Shown here in pieces: positions 36,377 to 44,972 of a DNA stretch of 64,000 nucleotides. This DNA comes from Microbulbifer agarilyticus (GTDB lineage: Bacteria; Pseudomonadota; Gammaproteobacteria; Pseudomonadales; Cellvibrionaceae), in NCBI RefSeq assembly GCF_019800665.1, contig NZ_JAHVKO010000004.1, positions 1 to 64,000 of the forward strand, given 5' to 3'. A program made the translations under genes and the position numbers. The notes under the pieces were generated by a model. That model had not been told where the DNA came from and ran no database searches. It saw only the letters and a list, made by a program, of their open reading frames with translations. The stretch's first letter is position 1. The number at the start of each line of letters is the position of its first letter.

Positions 36377-37867
36377 GTGAGCCTATCCATTACCTATGCC
36401 CGTGCCCAACTGGGGGTCGCGGCGCCACTGGTCACCGTAGAAACCCATCTCGCCAACGGTTTGCCCGCATTCAATATTGTCGGCTTGCCGGAAGCCGCCG
36501 TGCGCGAGAGTCGCGATCGCGTGCGCAGCGCCATTATCAACAGTCATTTCGAGTTTCCCCAGCGACGCATCACCGTCAATCTGGCGCCCGCCGATCTACC
36601 CAAGGCCGGCGGGCGCTACGATCTGGCGATTGCCCTGGGCGTGCTGGCCGCCTCCGGCCAGATACCCGGGGAAACCCTGGAGCAGCTTGAATTTATCGGT
36701 GAGCTGGCCCTGTCCGGCGGCCTGCGCCCGGTGCCCGGGGGGCTGCCGGCGGCCATGGCCTGCGGCGACAGCGGCCGCACCCTGGTGATTTCGGCAGAGT
36801 CGGCGCCGGAAGCGGCGCTGATCAAGACCCCGGTCAAATCCGCCACCAGCCTGCTGCAGGTCTGTGCGCAACTGCACGGGCGCGAGCCCTTGCCCGATGC
36901 CGTCGGCGATGAACCCATAGAAGAAGCACTGTATGCGGACCTCGCTGACGTGCGCGGACAGCTGAAGGCACGGCGCGCTCTCGAGGTGGCCGCCGCTGGA
37001 TCGCACAATCTGTTGTTTTACGGACCACCGGGCACCGGCAAAACCATGCTCGCCAGCCGCCTGCCGGGAATACTGCCGCCATTGACCGAGCGCGAGCGCA
37101 TCGAGGTAGCCGCGCTCTATTCCAGTGCAGGGCTCGCGCGGGAGAGCCAAAGGCCCTTCCGTGCACCACATCATTCCGCTTCACCTACCGCACTGGTGGG
37201 CGGAGGCAGCAACCCGCGCCCGGGGGAAATCAGCCTCGCCCACCGCGGCGTACTGTTTCTCGACGAGATGCCGGAATTCCCCCGTGCGGCGCTGGAGATT
37301 CTGCGCGAGCCACTGGAGAACGGCGAGGTACGCATTTCCCGCGCCCGCGCCCAGGTGACCTTTCCCGCCCAATTCCAGCTGGTTGCGGCAATGAACCCCT
37401 GCCCCTGCGGCTATCTGGGAGAATCCCGCTGCCGCTGCACCCCGGATCAGATCGACCGCTACCGCAACAAACTCTCCGGCCCGCTACTGGACCGCATCGA
37501 TATGCAGGTAGAAGTCGCCAGCATGAGCGCGGCCCAACTGCAGGATTCGCCCGCTGGAGAATCCTCGGCAGTGGTACGGGATCGGGTGCGCAGCGCACGT
37601 CAGGCGCAATTGCAGCGGCAAGGGAAGATCAACGGCGAGCTGCAGGGCAGTGAACTGGATGAATACTGTCGTTTGGGAAAAGCCGAGAGCGCACTGTTGC
37701 GCGCCTCGGTAGAAAAGCTCGGGCTGTCTGCGCGCAGTTACCACCGGGTACTGCGAGTGGCACGCACCCTGGCGGACTTGAGTGAGCAGGAACATATCGG
37801 CACAGCGCACATCGCCGAGGCTCTGGCCTACCGCAACCTCGATCGCAAAACCGTTATCCCTGCCTGA
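36377..37867 (+). CDS. comM: ComM/YifB AAA+ helicase
   Basis: This 496-residue protein of the ComM family is a hexameric helicase that promotes branch migration during natural transformation. It has the N-terminal Lon-protease-like domain, then Walker A GPPGTGKT (216-223), sensor region FLDEMPEFPRAALEILREPLENGEV, a cysteine-containing loop MNPCPCGYLGESRCRCTPDQ and the C-terminal LSARSYHRVLRVARTLADL. It starts with GTG at 36377 behind AGGAC. Together with type IV pilus motors it hints at natural competence, which is an inference. Confidence 0.95.
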   Translation: MSLSITYARAQLGVAAPLVTVETHLANGLPAFNIVGLPEAAVRESRDRVRSAIINSHFEFPQRRITVNLAPADLPKAGGRYDLAIALGVLAASGQIPGETLEQLEFIGELALSGGLRPVPGGLPAAMACGDSGRTLVISAESAPEAALIKTPVKSATSLLQVCAQLHGREPLPDAVGDEPIEEALYADLADVRGQLKARRALEVAAAGSHNLLFYGPPGTGKTMLASRLPGILPPLTERERIEVAALYSSAGLARESQRPFRAPHHSASPTALVGGGSNPRPGEISLAHRGVLFLDEMPEFPRAALEILREPLENGEVRISRARAQVTFPAQFQLVAAMNPCPCGYLGESRCRCTPDQIDRYRNKLSGPLLDRIDMQVEVASMSAAQLQDSPAGESSAVVRDRVRSARQAQLQRQGKINGELQGSELDEYCRLGKAESALLRASVEKLGLSARSYHRVLRVARTLADLSEQEHIGTAHIAEALAYRNLDRKTVIPA

Positions 37868-37898
37868 GCATGCCGTCTATTTCACACTAGAGTAGAAA

Positions 37899-38063
37899 GT
37901 GACTCGGAAAAGCGCGCTACCCGAAAAAACCTGCCCGGTATGCGGGCGCCCCTTCAGCTGGCGGCAGAAATGGAAGCGCTGCTGGCATGAAGTGCGTTAC
38001 TGCAGCGAACGCTGCCGGCGGCAGCGCCGCAGAAGCACGACGAAAACTAGCGATGAAAAATAG
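37899..38063 (+). CDS. DUF2256 family zinc-ribbon-like protein
   Basis: This is a 54-residue basic protein with a [18 protein letters not shown] segment followed by YCSERCRRQ. The two Cys pairs are arranged as in a zinc ribbon, typical of DUF2256. GTG at 37899 is the only start available, with an in-frame TAG two codons upstream. DUF2256 genes typically accompany cryptochrome or photolyase genes, and one follows 13 bases later. The function is unknown. Confidence 0.88.
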   Translation: MTRKSALPEKTCPVCGRPFSWRQKWKRCWHEVRYCSERCRRQRRRSTTKTSDEK

Positions 38064-38076
38064 CGGCGGAGGCTAA

Positions 38077-39381
38077 ATGAAGCTGGTCTGGTTTCTCAAT
38101 AATCTGCGCAGCCATGACAATCAGGCGCTGACTCGGGCCTGCACTCCAGAGCATGGTGATGAACCAGTTATCGCACTCTACTGTTTTGATCCACAATTTT
38201 TCAGCAATGATCCATTCGGATTCCCGCGCACTGGAAAATTTCGCGCGCAGTTTCTCCTGCAGAGTCTGGAAGATTTACAACAGCAGCTAACCGACCTCAA
38301 TATTCCGCTGCTGATACGCCAAGGTGCGCCGGCACAAGTGATTCCACAACTGGTCACCGAGCACAGGGTAACCGAGCTGTTTTTGCAACGTGAGTGGACG
38401 CGCGATGAACGCACTGCGCTGGCGTCCCTGCAAGCGGCACCGGCCATGGACGCAGTGCACTTCCACACCGATTACGACCAATTTCTTATTCACCCCGACG
38501 ACCTGCCGTTTGCGGAAGTCGCAGCGTTGCCAGAAGTGTTTACCCAGTTCCGCAAGGTGGTCGAGCAACAGTTACCCATACGCTCGCCACTGCCCACCCC
38601 CACAGCGCGAGCCGTAAAAAACCTCACCTCGGCGGGTGGCAGCTCGCCGTTACCGGCTCTCGAAGTACTTGGTCTGGAACAGACCGTAGCGGATCCACGC
38701 AGTGCTTTTCCCTTTGTCGGCGGTAGTTCCGCGGGCAGGCAGCGCATGGAAGACTATTTTTGGCGTAGCGAAAACATTACTCGCTACAAGCACACCCGCA
38801 ACGGATTAGTCGGCACCGAGTACAGCAGCAAGCTCTCCGCCTGGCTGGCCAATGGCAGCCTGTCGGCACGGGAGGTGTATGCCGAACTGAAACGTTTCGA
38901 GCGGGAGGTACAGGCCAACGAAGATACCTACTGGCTGCAGTTTGAACTGCTGTGGCGCGACTACTTCAAATACATATCACTCAAGCACGGCGATCGCCTG
39001 TTCGCTCTCAGCGGTATTCGCGCACGGGAATACGAATGGCAGCTGGATCCGGAAAAACTCGCGGCATGGATAGACGGGCGCACACCCTACGACTTCGTCA
39101 ACGCCAATATGCGCGAATTCGCCGCCACCGGCTGGATGAGCAACCGCGGGCGGCAGAATGTGGCGAGCTACTGGGCGAAGGAATTACAGCAGGACTGGCG
39201 CGCCGGCGCCGCCTGGTTTGAAAGCCAGCTCATCGACTATGACGTGCACAGCAACTACGGCAATTGGATGTATAACAGTGGCGTGGGGAATGATCCGCGC
39301 GACCGGCGATTTAATATCGAGCGGCAAGCGGAAAATTACGATCCGGATAAACAGTATCGCACGTTGTGGTTAGGTAATTAG
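38077..39381 (+). CDS. Cryptochrome DASH
   Basis: This 434-residue FAD-binding photolyase/cryptochrome-family protein is of the DASH branch. Landmarks are WFLNNLRSHDNQAL at the N-terminus (antenna domain), GLVGTEYSSKLSAWLANGSLSAREVY, LLWRDYFKYISLKHG and YDVHSNYGNWMYNSGVGNDPRDRRFNIERQAENYDP. Cry-DASH repairs UV pyrimidine dimers in single-stranded DNA or acts as a light sensor. The neighbouring DUF2256 gene strengthens this call. Confidence 0.93.
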   Translation: MKLVWFLNNLRSHDNQALTRACTPEHGDEPVIALYCFDPQFFSNDPFGFPRTGKFRAQFLLQSLEDLQQQLTDLNIPLLIRQGAPAQVIPQLVTEHRVTELFLQREWTRDERTALASLQAAPAMDAVHFHTDYDQFLIHPDDLPFAEVAALPEVFTQFRKVVEQQLPIRSPLPTPTARAVKNLTSAGGSSPLPALEVLGLEQTVADPRSAFPFVGGSSAGRQRMEDYFWRSENITRYKHTRNGLVGTEYSSKLSAWLANGSLSAREVYAELKRFEREVQANEDTYWLQFELLWRDYFKYISLKHGDRLFALSGIRAREYEWQLDPEKLAAWIDGRTPYDFVNANMREFAATGWMSNRGRQNVASYWAKELQQDWRAGAAWFESQLIDYDVHSNYGNWMYNSGVGNDPRDRRFNIERQAENYDPDKQYRTLWLGN

Positions 39382-39404
39382 CTGAAATTAAACACGCACA
39401 ACGA

Positions 39405-39950
39405 TCACGCAGATCGCGATAGCCGGTACAACACATGGTCCTGCATCGGGTGCCCGGCGGGTAATCCCGGATGCAAAAAGTTATCTTCCCGCACCATGCC
39501 CAGCTTTTCCATCACCGCGCGCGAACGCAGGTTGCCAGCTACGGCAAACGAGACAATTTCCTCAAGCCCTAACCGGGTAAACCCGTACTCGATACTCGCA
39601 CGCGCGGCTTCTGTAGCGTACCCCTTACCCCAGGCTGCGGGGGCCAGGCGCCAGCCAATCTCCACCGCCGGGGCAAACGGCATATCGTCGGTAACATTTT
39701 TGATGCCAACGAAGCCAATAAATTGCTTGTCTGCCAGAGTTTCTACCGCCCAGAAGCCCCAACCGTGCTTGTCGATATGCGCAATCTGGCGGTCGACGCC
39801 GGCATCACTCTCTTCACGGCTCAGCAGCTTGGGGAAATATTCCATCACCACCGGGTCAGCGTTCATTGCGGCAAACGGTGCCCGGTCGCTATCGCGCCAT
39901 TGACGCAAACACAGGCGCGGCGTTTTTATCTGGTCGGAATTATCCTGCAT
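39405..39950 (-). CDS. GNAT acetyltransferase, RimJ/RimL type
   Basis: This 181-residue acetyltransferase has the fold typical of RimJ/RimL: TPRLCLRQWRDSD at the N-terminus, the acetyl-CoA segment RLAPAAWGKGYATEAARA and a C-terminal NLRSRAVMEKLGMVRE. Such enzymes acetylate protein N-termini or small molecules. The substrate is unknown. It overlaps the next GNAT gene by 11 bases, suggesting a single operon of four small genes. Confidence 0.92.
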   Translation of the reverse strand: MQDNSDQIKTPRLCLRQWRDSDRAPFAAMNADPVVMEYFPKLLSREESDAGVDRQIAHIDKHGWGFWAVETLADKQFIGFVGIKNVTDDMPFAPAVEIGWRLAPAAWGKGYATEAARASIEYGFTRLGLEEIVSFAVAGNLRSRAVMEKLGMVREDNFLHPGLPAGHPMQDHVLYRLSRSA

Positions 39951-40461
39951 CGTCGCCCTCCCTAATTACACTTATAACCGAGGCCACCATGTAATAACAG
40001 ATATCCAGCCCCTGTTCCGGTTCTGGATACTCGCACTGCTGAAAACCCAGTTTTTGATACAGCGCCAGTGCCCGGGGATTATCTTTCAGCACAAACAGGG
40101 AAGCGCGCTCGAGTTGTAGTTCTTTACTACCGTGAGCTAACAGCTGGGTTACCAGCTGCCTGCCCAATCCTGCACCGCGCACCTTGGGCGACACGATCAG
40201 GCGCGCCAGGTGGCAACAATCCAGACGGTTGTAATACTGGCCGAACGCCAGAATTTCACCCTCCGCCCCTTGCAGCACGAAAGTGGGCAGGTCCTGCCAG
40301 CGGCAGTCGCGGGAAAAACTGTGCTGGTCAAACGGGTATTCAAACCAGGTCCCAGCCCACTGTCGACACGCCTGTTCGCTATCAATCCAGGACATCAATT
40401 CCGGTATGCAGTTAGCGGTAAACGGGACCAGCTCGGCTTTTATGGTTTCGCGTAACGGCAC
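39940..40461 (-). CDS. GNAT acetyltransferase
   Basis: This 173-residue protein has the acetyl-CoA pocket RLIVSPKVRGAGLGRQLVTQLL and ASLFVLKDNPRALALYQKLGF, which define the GNAT superfamily. It is not related in detail to the RimJ-type gene downstream. It overlaps both neighbours, consistent with translational coupling. Confidence 0.92.
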   Translation of the reverse strand: MPLRETIKAELVPFTANCIPELMSWIDSEQACRQWAGTWFEYPFDQHSFSRDCRWQDLPTFVLQGAEGEILAFGQYYNRLDCCHLARLIVSPKVRGAGLGRQLVTQLLAHGSKELQLERASLFVLKDNPRALALYQKLGFQQCEYPEPEQGLDICYYMVASVISVIREGDDAG

Positions 40462-40916
40462 TAGGTTTTTCTCCTTTGCACCAACCAGCGGTCCAGCTGA
40501 TCGGCAAACGCCTTGCGCTCCTGTTGCCCGAGCGGCGGCGGCCCACCGGTATGCACACCACTGGAGCGCAAGGTCTCCATAAAATCGCGCATGTTCAGGC
40601 GCGCGCGAATATTGGCCTTGGAATATTTCTCACCGCGCGGATTCAACGCGGTGGCACCCTTGTCGATCACTTCCGACGCCAGCGGGATATCCGCGGTAAT
40701 AATCAGGTCGCCCGCCTCACAGCGCTGCACGATTTCGTTATCGGCCACGTCAAAGCCCGAGGTTACCTGTACCGCGCGGATGTATTGGGAGGGCGGCACG
40801 CGCACATACTGGTTGGCCACTAGGGTCAGCTCGGTCTCGGTGCGCTCGGCGGCGCGAAACAGGATTTCTTTGATAACGGTGGGACACGCATCGGCGTCCA
40901 CCCAGATCTTCGGCAT
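40461..40916 (-). CDS. YaiI/YqxD family protein (DUF188)
   Basis: This 151-residue protein has the DUF188 signature [24 protein letters not shown] at the N-terminus and a conserved acidic segment [27 protein letters not shown]. The fold resembles PIN-type nucleases, and the family is generally predicted to be a metal-dependent nuclease. It shares one base with the neighbouring gene at each end. Confidence 0.93.
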   Translation of the reverse strand: MPKIWVDADACPTVIKEILFRAAERTETELTLVANQYVRVPPSQYIRAVQVTSGFDVADNEIVQRCEAGDLIITADIPLASEVIDKGATALNPRGEKYSKANIRARLNMRDFMETLRSSGVHTGGPPPLGQQERKAFADQLDRWLVQRRKT

Positions 40917-41149
40917 TAATTGGACTCTCTCGATTGTGAGGGCGGCTGTTCATCCAAGGGGACACCCTCGTCGCACTTTTTGCACTGGAGTTTGAACCCC
41001 AGCATCTTGGCCCGGCCCTCCGGGGTAGTGACCCACGGCCGATTTTGCCACGGCGGGTCGTGACGCACATGCTGGTTGTGGCCACAGGCCAGCTGCGCCA
41101 CCCAGTGATCCTCGTCATCGCGATGGTAGCCGGTTATCGGCTGCTGCAT
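40916..41149 (-). CDS. DUF3565 family protein
   Basis: This 77-residue protein contains [19 protein letters not shown] and CKKCDEG, a Cys/His pattern suggesting a small metal-binding domain. The combination [13 protein letters not shown] is the family mark of DUF3565. The function is unknown. It is the first gene of the minus-strand cluster, facing rep. Confidence 0.9.
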   Translation of the reverse strand: MQQPITGYHRDDEDHWVAQLACGHNQHVRHDPPWQNRPWVTTPEGRAKMLGFKLQCKKCDEGVPLDEQPPSQSRESN

Positions 41150-41340
41150 AGCGCTCCCTCTTGCTGCTCAACCCCATCTCGTTTGGGCGCCCTTTATAGA
41201 CAAAATCCTGTTGCAGGTAAAAGCGGCGGCCTGCTGGTCACAATAAAACCTCACCACAGGCACAGCCAAGCCGCCCTTGCGCTGGTAAAATCGCCAGATT
41301 CTGTCGCCCAACCCAGCTGTATCTCGATCCTGTTTCGCTT

Positions 41341-43374
41341 ATGACCAAGCTCAATCCACGCCAGGCGGAAGCCGTCAAATACATCGACGGCCCCTGTCTG
41401 GTACTGGCCGGTGCCGGCTCCGGCAAGACCAGTGTAATTACGCGAAAAATCGCCTATCTGATCGAAGAATGCGGCTATCAGGCACGAAACATCGCTGCAC
41501 TGACGTTTACCAACAAGGCCGCGCGGGAGATGAAGGAGCGGGTCGGCAAGCTGGTTACCGGCGCCGATGGCAAGAAATCCAAGGCCTCCCACGGCCTGAC
41601 CGTGTCTACCTTCCACAACCTCGGCCTGAACATCCTGCGCAAGGAATACCGCGCCGCCGGCTTCAAGCCGGGCTTCTCCATCTTCGACGCCGAGGACGCC
41701 CGCGCCCTGATCAAGGAGCTGATGCTGCGCGATGGCGACCTGGATACCGACCTGCTGGATCGGGTACAGAACCAGATTTCCAACTGGAAGAACGACATGC
41801 TCACCCCGCGCAAGGCGCTGGAAATGGCGCAGAGCCCCGGTGAGCAGGCCATGGCGGTGGCCTACGGGCGCTACTGCGACGCCCTCAAGGCCTACAACTC
41901 CGTGGACTTTGACGACCTGATCATGATTCCGGTGGAGCTTTTCGATACAGACCCCGAGCTGCTGCAGCGCTGGCGCCGCAAGATCCGCTACCTGCTGGTG
42001 GACGAATACCAGGACACCAACAGCTCCCAGTACCTGCTGGTGAAAATGCTGGTGGGTAGCGGCGGTGGCCTCACCGTGGTGGGTGACGACGACCAGTCCA
42101 TCTACGCGTGGCGCGGAGCGCGCCCGGAAAACATGAGCCAGCTGAAGCAGGACTACCCCAACCTGCGCCTGATCAAGCTGGAGCAGAACTACCGCTCCAC
42201 CAGCCGTATCCTCAAGGTGGCCAACCACCTGATCGCGCACAACCCGCACGAATTCGACAAGGCACTGTGGTCCGACCGCGGCCTCGGTGACGAGATCCGC
42301 GTGCTTAAGGTGGCCAACGAAAACGAGGAAGCCGAGCGCGTCGCCAACGAGATCTTCCTGCAAAAGGCCCGCCGCGGCTGCAAGTTTATGGACTTTGCCG
42401 TGCTCTACCGCGGCAATCACCAGGCGCGCCTGATCGAAATGAAACTGCAGGAAAACCAGATTCCTTACCAGCTGTCCGGTGGCACCAGCTTTTTTGCCCG
42501 CGCCGAGATCAAGGACGTAATGTCCTACCTGCGCCTGCTGGTCAACCCGGACGACGACAACGCCTTCCTGCGCATTATCAACACCCCGCGCCGCCAGATC
42601 GGCACCAGCAGCCTGGAAGCCCTGGGCAACTATGCCAAAGGGCGCGAGATCTCCATGCTGAGCGCGTGTACCGAGATCGGCTTCAAGGAGCACATCTCCG
42701 AGGCCGGTTACGAGCGGTTGAACCGCTTCGCCCTGTGGCTCGAAGGGGTGGCGCGCAACTGTGCCAACAACAGCGCCGAATCGGCACTCCGCGAGATGCT
42801 CGACGATATCGATTACGCCGGCTGGCTGTCACAAAATGCCAGTAGCGAGAAGGTGGCCGAGAAGCGCATGGAAAACGTGTACTGGCTGCTCGACTCGCTA
42901 ATGAAAACCATGGAAGGGACCGACGACGAACTGGAACAGGACGTGCGCCTGGAGCAGGCGATCTCCAAACTGATCCTGCGCGACATGCTCGACCGCCAGG
43001 AAGAGGAAGAAGCCACCGACAAGGTCAGCCTGATGACCCTGCACGCGTCCAAGGGGCTGGAATACCCGCACGTGTTTATGATTGGTATGGAAGAAAATTT
43101 GCTTCCGCACCGCAACAGCATCGAAGACGACAATATCGAGGAAGAGCGTCGCCTCACCTACGTGGGCATTACCCGCGCGCAGAAAACCCTTACTATGACC
43201 CTCGCCGGCAAGCGCAAAATGTTCGGGGAAAATCAGGATACGACGCCGAGCCGCTTCCTCGAGGAACTGCCCGATGAAGACTGTATCTTCGAGGGCTTTG
43301 GCAAGGCGACGCCGGAGCAGAACCAGGCCAAGGGTAATGAGACGCTGGGATCGTTGCTAAGTATGTTTGACTAG
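41341..43374 (+). CDS. rep: ATP-dependent DNA helicase Rep
   Basis: This 677-residue superfamily 1A 3'-5' helicase removes replication barriers and helps restart forks. Motifs include I GAGSGKT (24-30), Ia TFTNKAAREM, II DEYQDTN, III VGDDDQSIY, IV KLEQNYRS, V TLHASKGLEYPHVF and VI EERRLTYVGITRAQK. It matches E. coli Rep (673) and not UvrD in the segments GGTSFFARAEIKD and EAL..FALWL. The final residues GSLLSMFD may correspond to the DnaB contact. Confidence 0.96.
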   Translation: MTKLNPRQAEAVKYIDGPCLVLAGAGSGKTSVITRKIAYLIEECGYQARNIAALTFTNKAAREMKERVGKLVTGADGKKSKASHGLTVSTFHNLGLNILRKEYRAAGFKPGFSIFDAEDARALIKELMLRDGDLDTDLLDRVQNQISNWKNDMLTPRKALEMAQSPGEQAMAVAYGRYCDALKAYNSVDFDDLIMIPVELFDTDPELLQRWRRKIRYLLVDEYQDTNSSQYLLVKMLVGSGGGLTVVGDDDQSIYAWRGARPENMSQLKQDYPNLRLIKLEQNYRSTSRILKVANHLIAHNPHEFDKALWSDRGLGDEIRVLKVANENEEAERVANEIFLQKARRGCKFMDFAVLYRGNHQARLIEMKLQENQIPYQLSGGTSFFARAEIKDVMSYLRLLVNPDDDNAFLRIINTPRRQIGTSSLEALGNYAKGREISMLSACTEIGFKEHISEAGYERLNRFALWLEGVARNCANNSAESALREMLDDIDYAGWLSQNASSEKVAEKRMENVYWLLDSLMKTMEGTDDELEQDVRLEQAISKLILRDMLDRQEEEEATDKVSLMTLHASKGLEYPHVFMIGMEENLLPHRNSIEDDNIEEERRLTYVGITRAQKTLTMTLAGKRKMFGENQDTTPSRFLEELPDEDCIFEGFGKATPEQNQAKGNETLGSLLSMFD

Positions 43375-43400
43375 GTGGAAACGGGCGGCGCTATACATAG

Positions 43401-43422
43401 GGTGCTATCCATAGATAGCACC
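43401..43422. terminator. Hairpin between rep and the convergent unknown gene
   Basis: GGTGCTATC, CATA, GATAGCACC forms a perfect 9-bp stem 27 bases past the rep stop. Outer GGCGG/CCGCC bases extend it. It has no clear T tract but suits a bidirectional terminator. Confidence 0.6.
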
Positions 43423-43443
43423 GCCGTCACCTCGGCACCGAAC

Positions 43444-44334
43444 TTACAACCCCAGTGCCGCCAGGTCCCAGTTCCAGCCCAGCTTGAAGGTACTATCCGC
43501 AGCCCGATCCAATGGCAACTCACCATCGGTATAAGCAATAAACATATTGTTTTTCAGATTGAGGACCGCTTTGGCATGACCGAATCGGTCCAGCTCCGCT
43601 TGCTCGATAACCTCAGGCGCGTCCACCTCGGAAAAGTAACGGTAACTCAACTCCAGGTCTTCGGCATAATCCCCAAGCAATTGATCAACCCGCACTTTGT
43701 AAAGGGCCTGAAGATCCCAGCGATTAAATGGCTCCAATGCATCACCGAGTATTTGCTGGCGCTCGCCGTCCGCTATCGGAGTGACTTCCCCAAAAGCCAC
43801 GCTTAGATACAAGTCGCTACTCGTTTTATAGGTACCCGGCACACGGAAACCATAATGGGACAGGTAGCGCAGCCCCAGCACCGTTTGCTTGTCATCTAAA
43901 GACTGGTCTGCCTCATATTTGTAAACGCCACCGAATTGGTGCTGCCAGGGATCGCAAGTAATACTCTGGCAGTCACTAATTGACTTAAGATCCGCAAGCT
44001 TCACGTAATTCAAGAAAAGATCAAACTCCATAAAGTTCTCCGGATTGTTTTCCGGATCACCCGTGATGGTACCTTTCAGGGTATAGCCCCACTCCAGCTT
44101 GTCGGTATCGATTTCCTCCCAATCATCACCACCATCGGCGGCTGGATTGGAAAAATCACGCGACGACTTGCGCTTGAATTCATACGCAAGCCCCAATACC
44201 GCAGACCCGGAATCACCAGTAACTACTATGGGAGAAACCAACCTTTTTTCTTCCTGCCCATCTGCGTGGGCCGGAAAAGCCAGCATTAATGCGGCGAGTG
44301 AGCCCAGGGCCCAACGTATCTTGCTAATTGGCAT
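43444..44334 (-). CDS. Secreted protein of unknown function
   Basis: This 296-residue protein has a signal peptide (about residues 1-24, ending FPAHA). The body is beta-rich with many Asp, Tyr and Trp residues and alternating short strands, and ends ...KLGWNWDLAALGL. It could be an outer-membrane or periplasmic beta-barrel, but I recognise no family. It overlaps the preceding gene 44334-44726 by one base (TGATG), so the two are coupled. Confidence 0.75.
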   Translation of the reverse strand: MPISKIRWALGSLAALMLAFPAHADGQEEKRLVSPIVVTGDSGSAVLGLAYEFKRKSSRDFSNPAADGGDDWEEIDTDKLEWGYTLKGTITGDPENNPENFMEFDLFLNYVKLADLKSISDCQSITCDPWQHQFGGVYKYEADQSLDDKQTVLGLRYLSHYGFRVPGTYKTSSDLYLSVAFGEVTPIADGERQQILGDALEPFNRWDLQALYKVRVDQLLGDYAEDLELSYRYFSEVDAPEVIEQAELDRFGHAKAVLNLKNNMFIAYTDGELPLDRAADSTFKLGWNWDLAALGL

Positions 44335-44726
44335 CAGAATTCATCCTCAAACTTGCAGAAGCGATCCACCGTCGACGCCAGGTCAGTCAAGGTTTTTTCA
44401 TCGCTGGCAAACAATTCGATTAACTCCCCCAAGAATTGCTCACTGGTCATTTCCCGCTGCTCTTTCTTGGGGCTGTAATCGTCCCGTAGCGCGCGAAAAA
44501 ACATCAGCGCGGTAGGCTTTGCTTCATAGCCATCAAAATTACTGGTACTGGTAATGCGAAAGCGCAGATTCTTCAGCTTGAGATCACCAGCCTGCGCAAG
44601 CGGATAGTCTTCCGAATCAAACTGGTCCATCTTGTTCTGGCCGGACAAGATCTTGTAGGTAGCCAAACAGGCCAGGTTATTTCTCCACTCGTAAGACACT
44701 CGGATCTCCTTTGATATTATTTTCAA
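44334..44726 (-). CDS. Hypothetical cytoplasmic protein
   Basis: This 130-residue polar protein has no signal peptide or membrane span. Mid-protein there is a beta-rich stretch LKNLRFRITSTSNFDG, followed by an acidic helical C-terminal half. I recognise no domain. It is coupled by overlap to the secreted protein downstream, so they probably work together. Confidence 0.7.
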   Translation of the reverse strand: MKIISKEIRVSYEWRNNLACLATYKILSGQNKMDQFDSEDYPLAQAGDLKLKNLRFRITSTSNFDGYEAKPTALMFFRALRDDYSPKKEQREMTSEQFLGELIELFASDEKTLTDLASTVDRFCKFEDEF

Positions 44727-44972
44727 CCGAAATACTTAAACAAAAAAATTTCTGCAATTTGGCTCACAAAGAGGAAAAACACGCTAAAGGAAAATGAGAC
44801 ACGTGTCACGAAGTGATCGCACCCATGGCGCGATAAGCATCTTATAGCCTCACGCGCACTACGGCGCTACCAGCACGCGCGACGATAAATCCGCCCTAAC
44901 CAAGAGTTCGCCAGAGCAGAGTCTCGCCATCTTCTATATTTGGGCAGTTGATCCAATCGGAGCACCCTGCCC

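Noticed and set aside
41251..42693. 480-residue minus-strand frame opposite rep
   Set aside because: It is antisense to a complete Rep helicase and reads as His/Gln/Val-rich shadow sequence.
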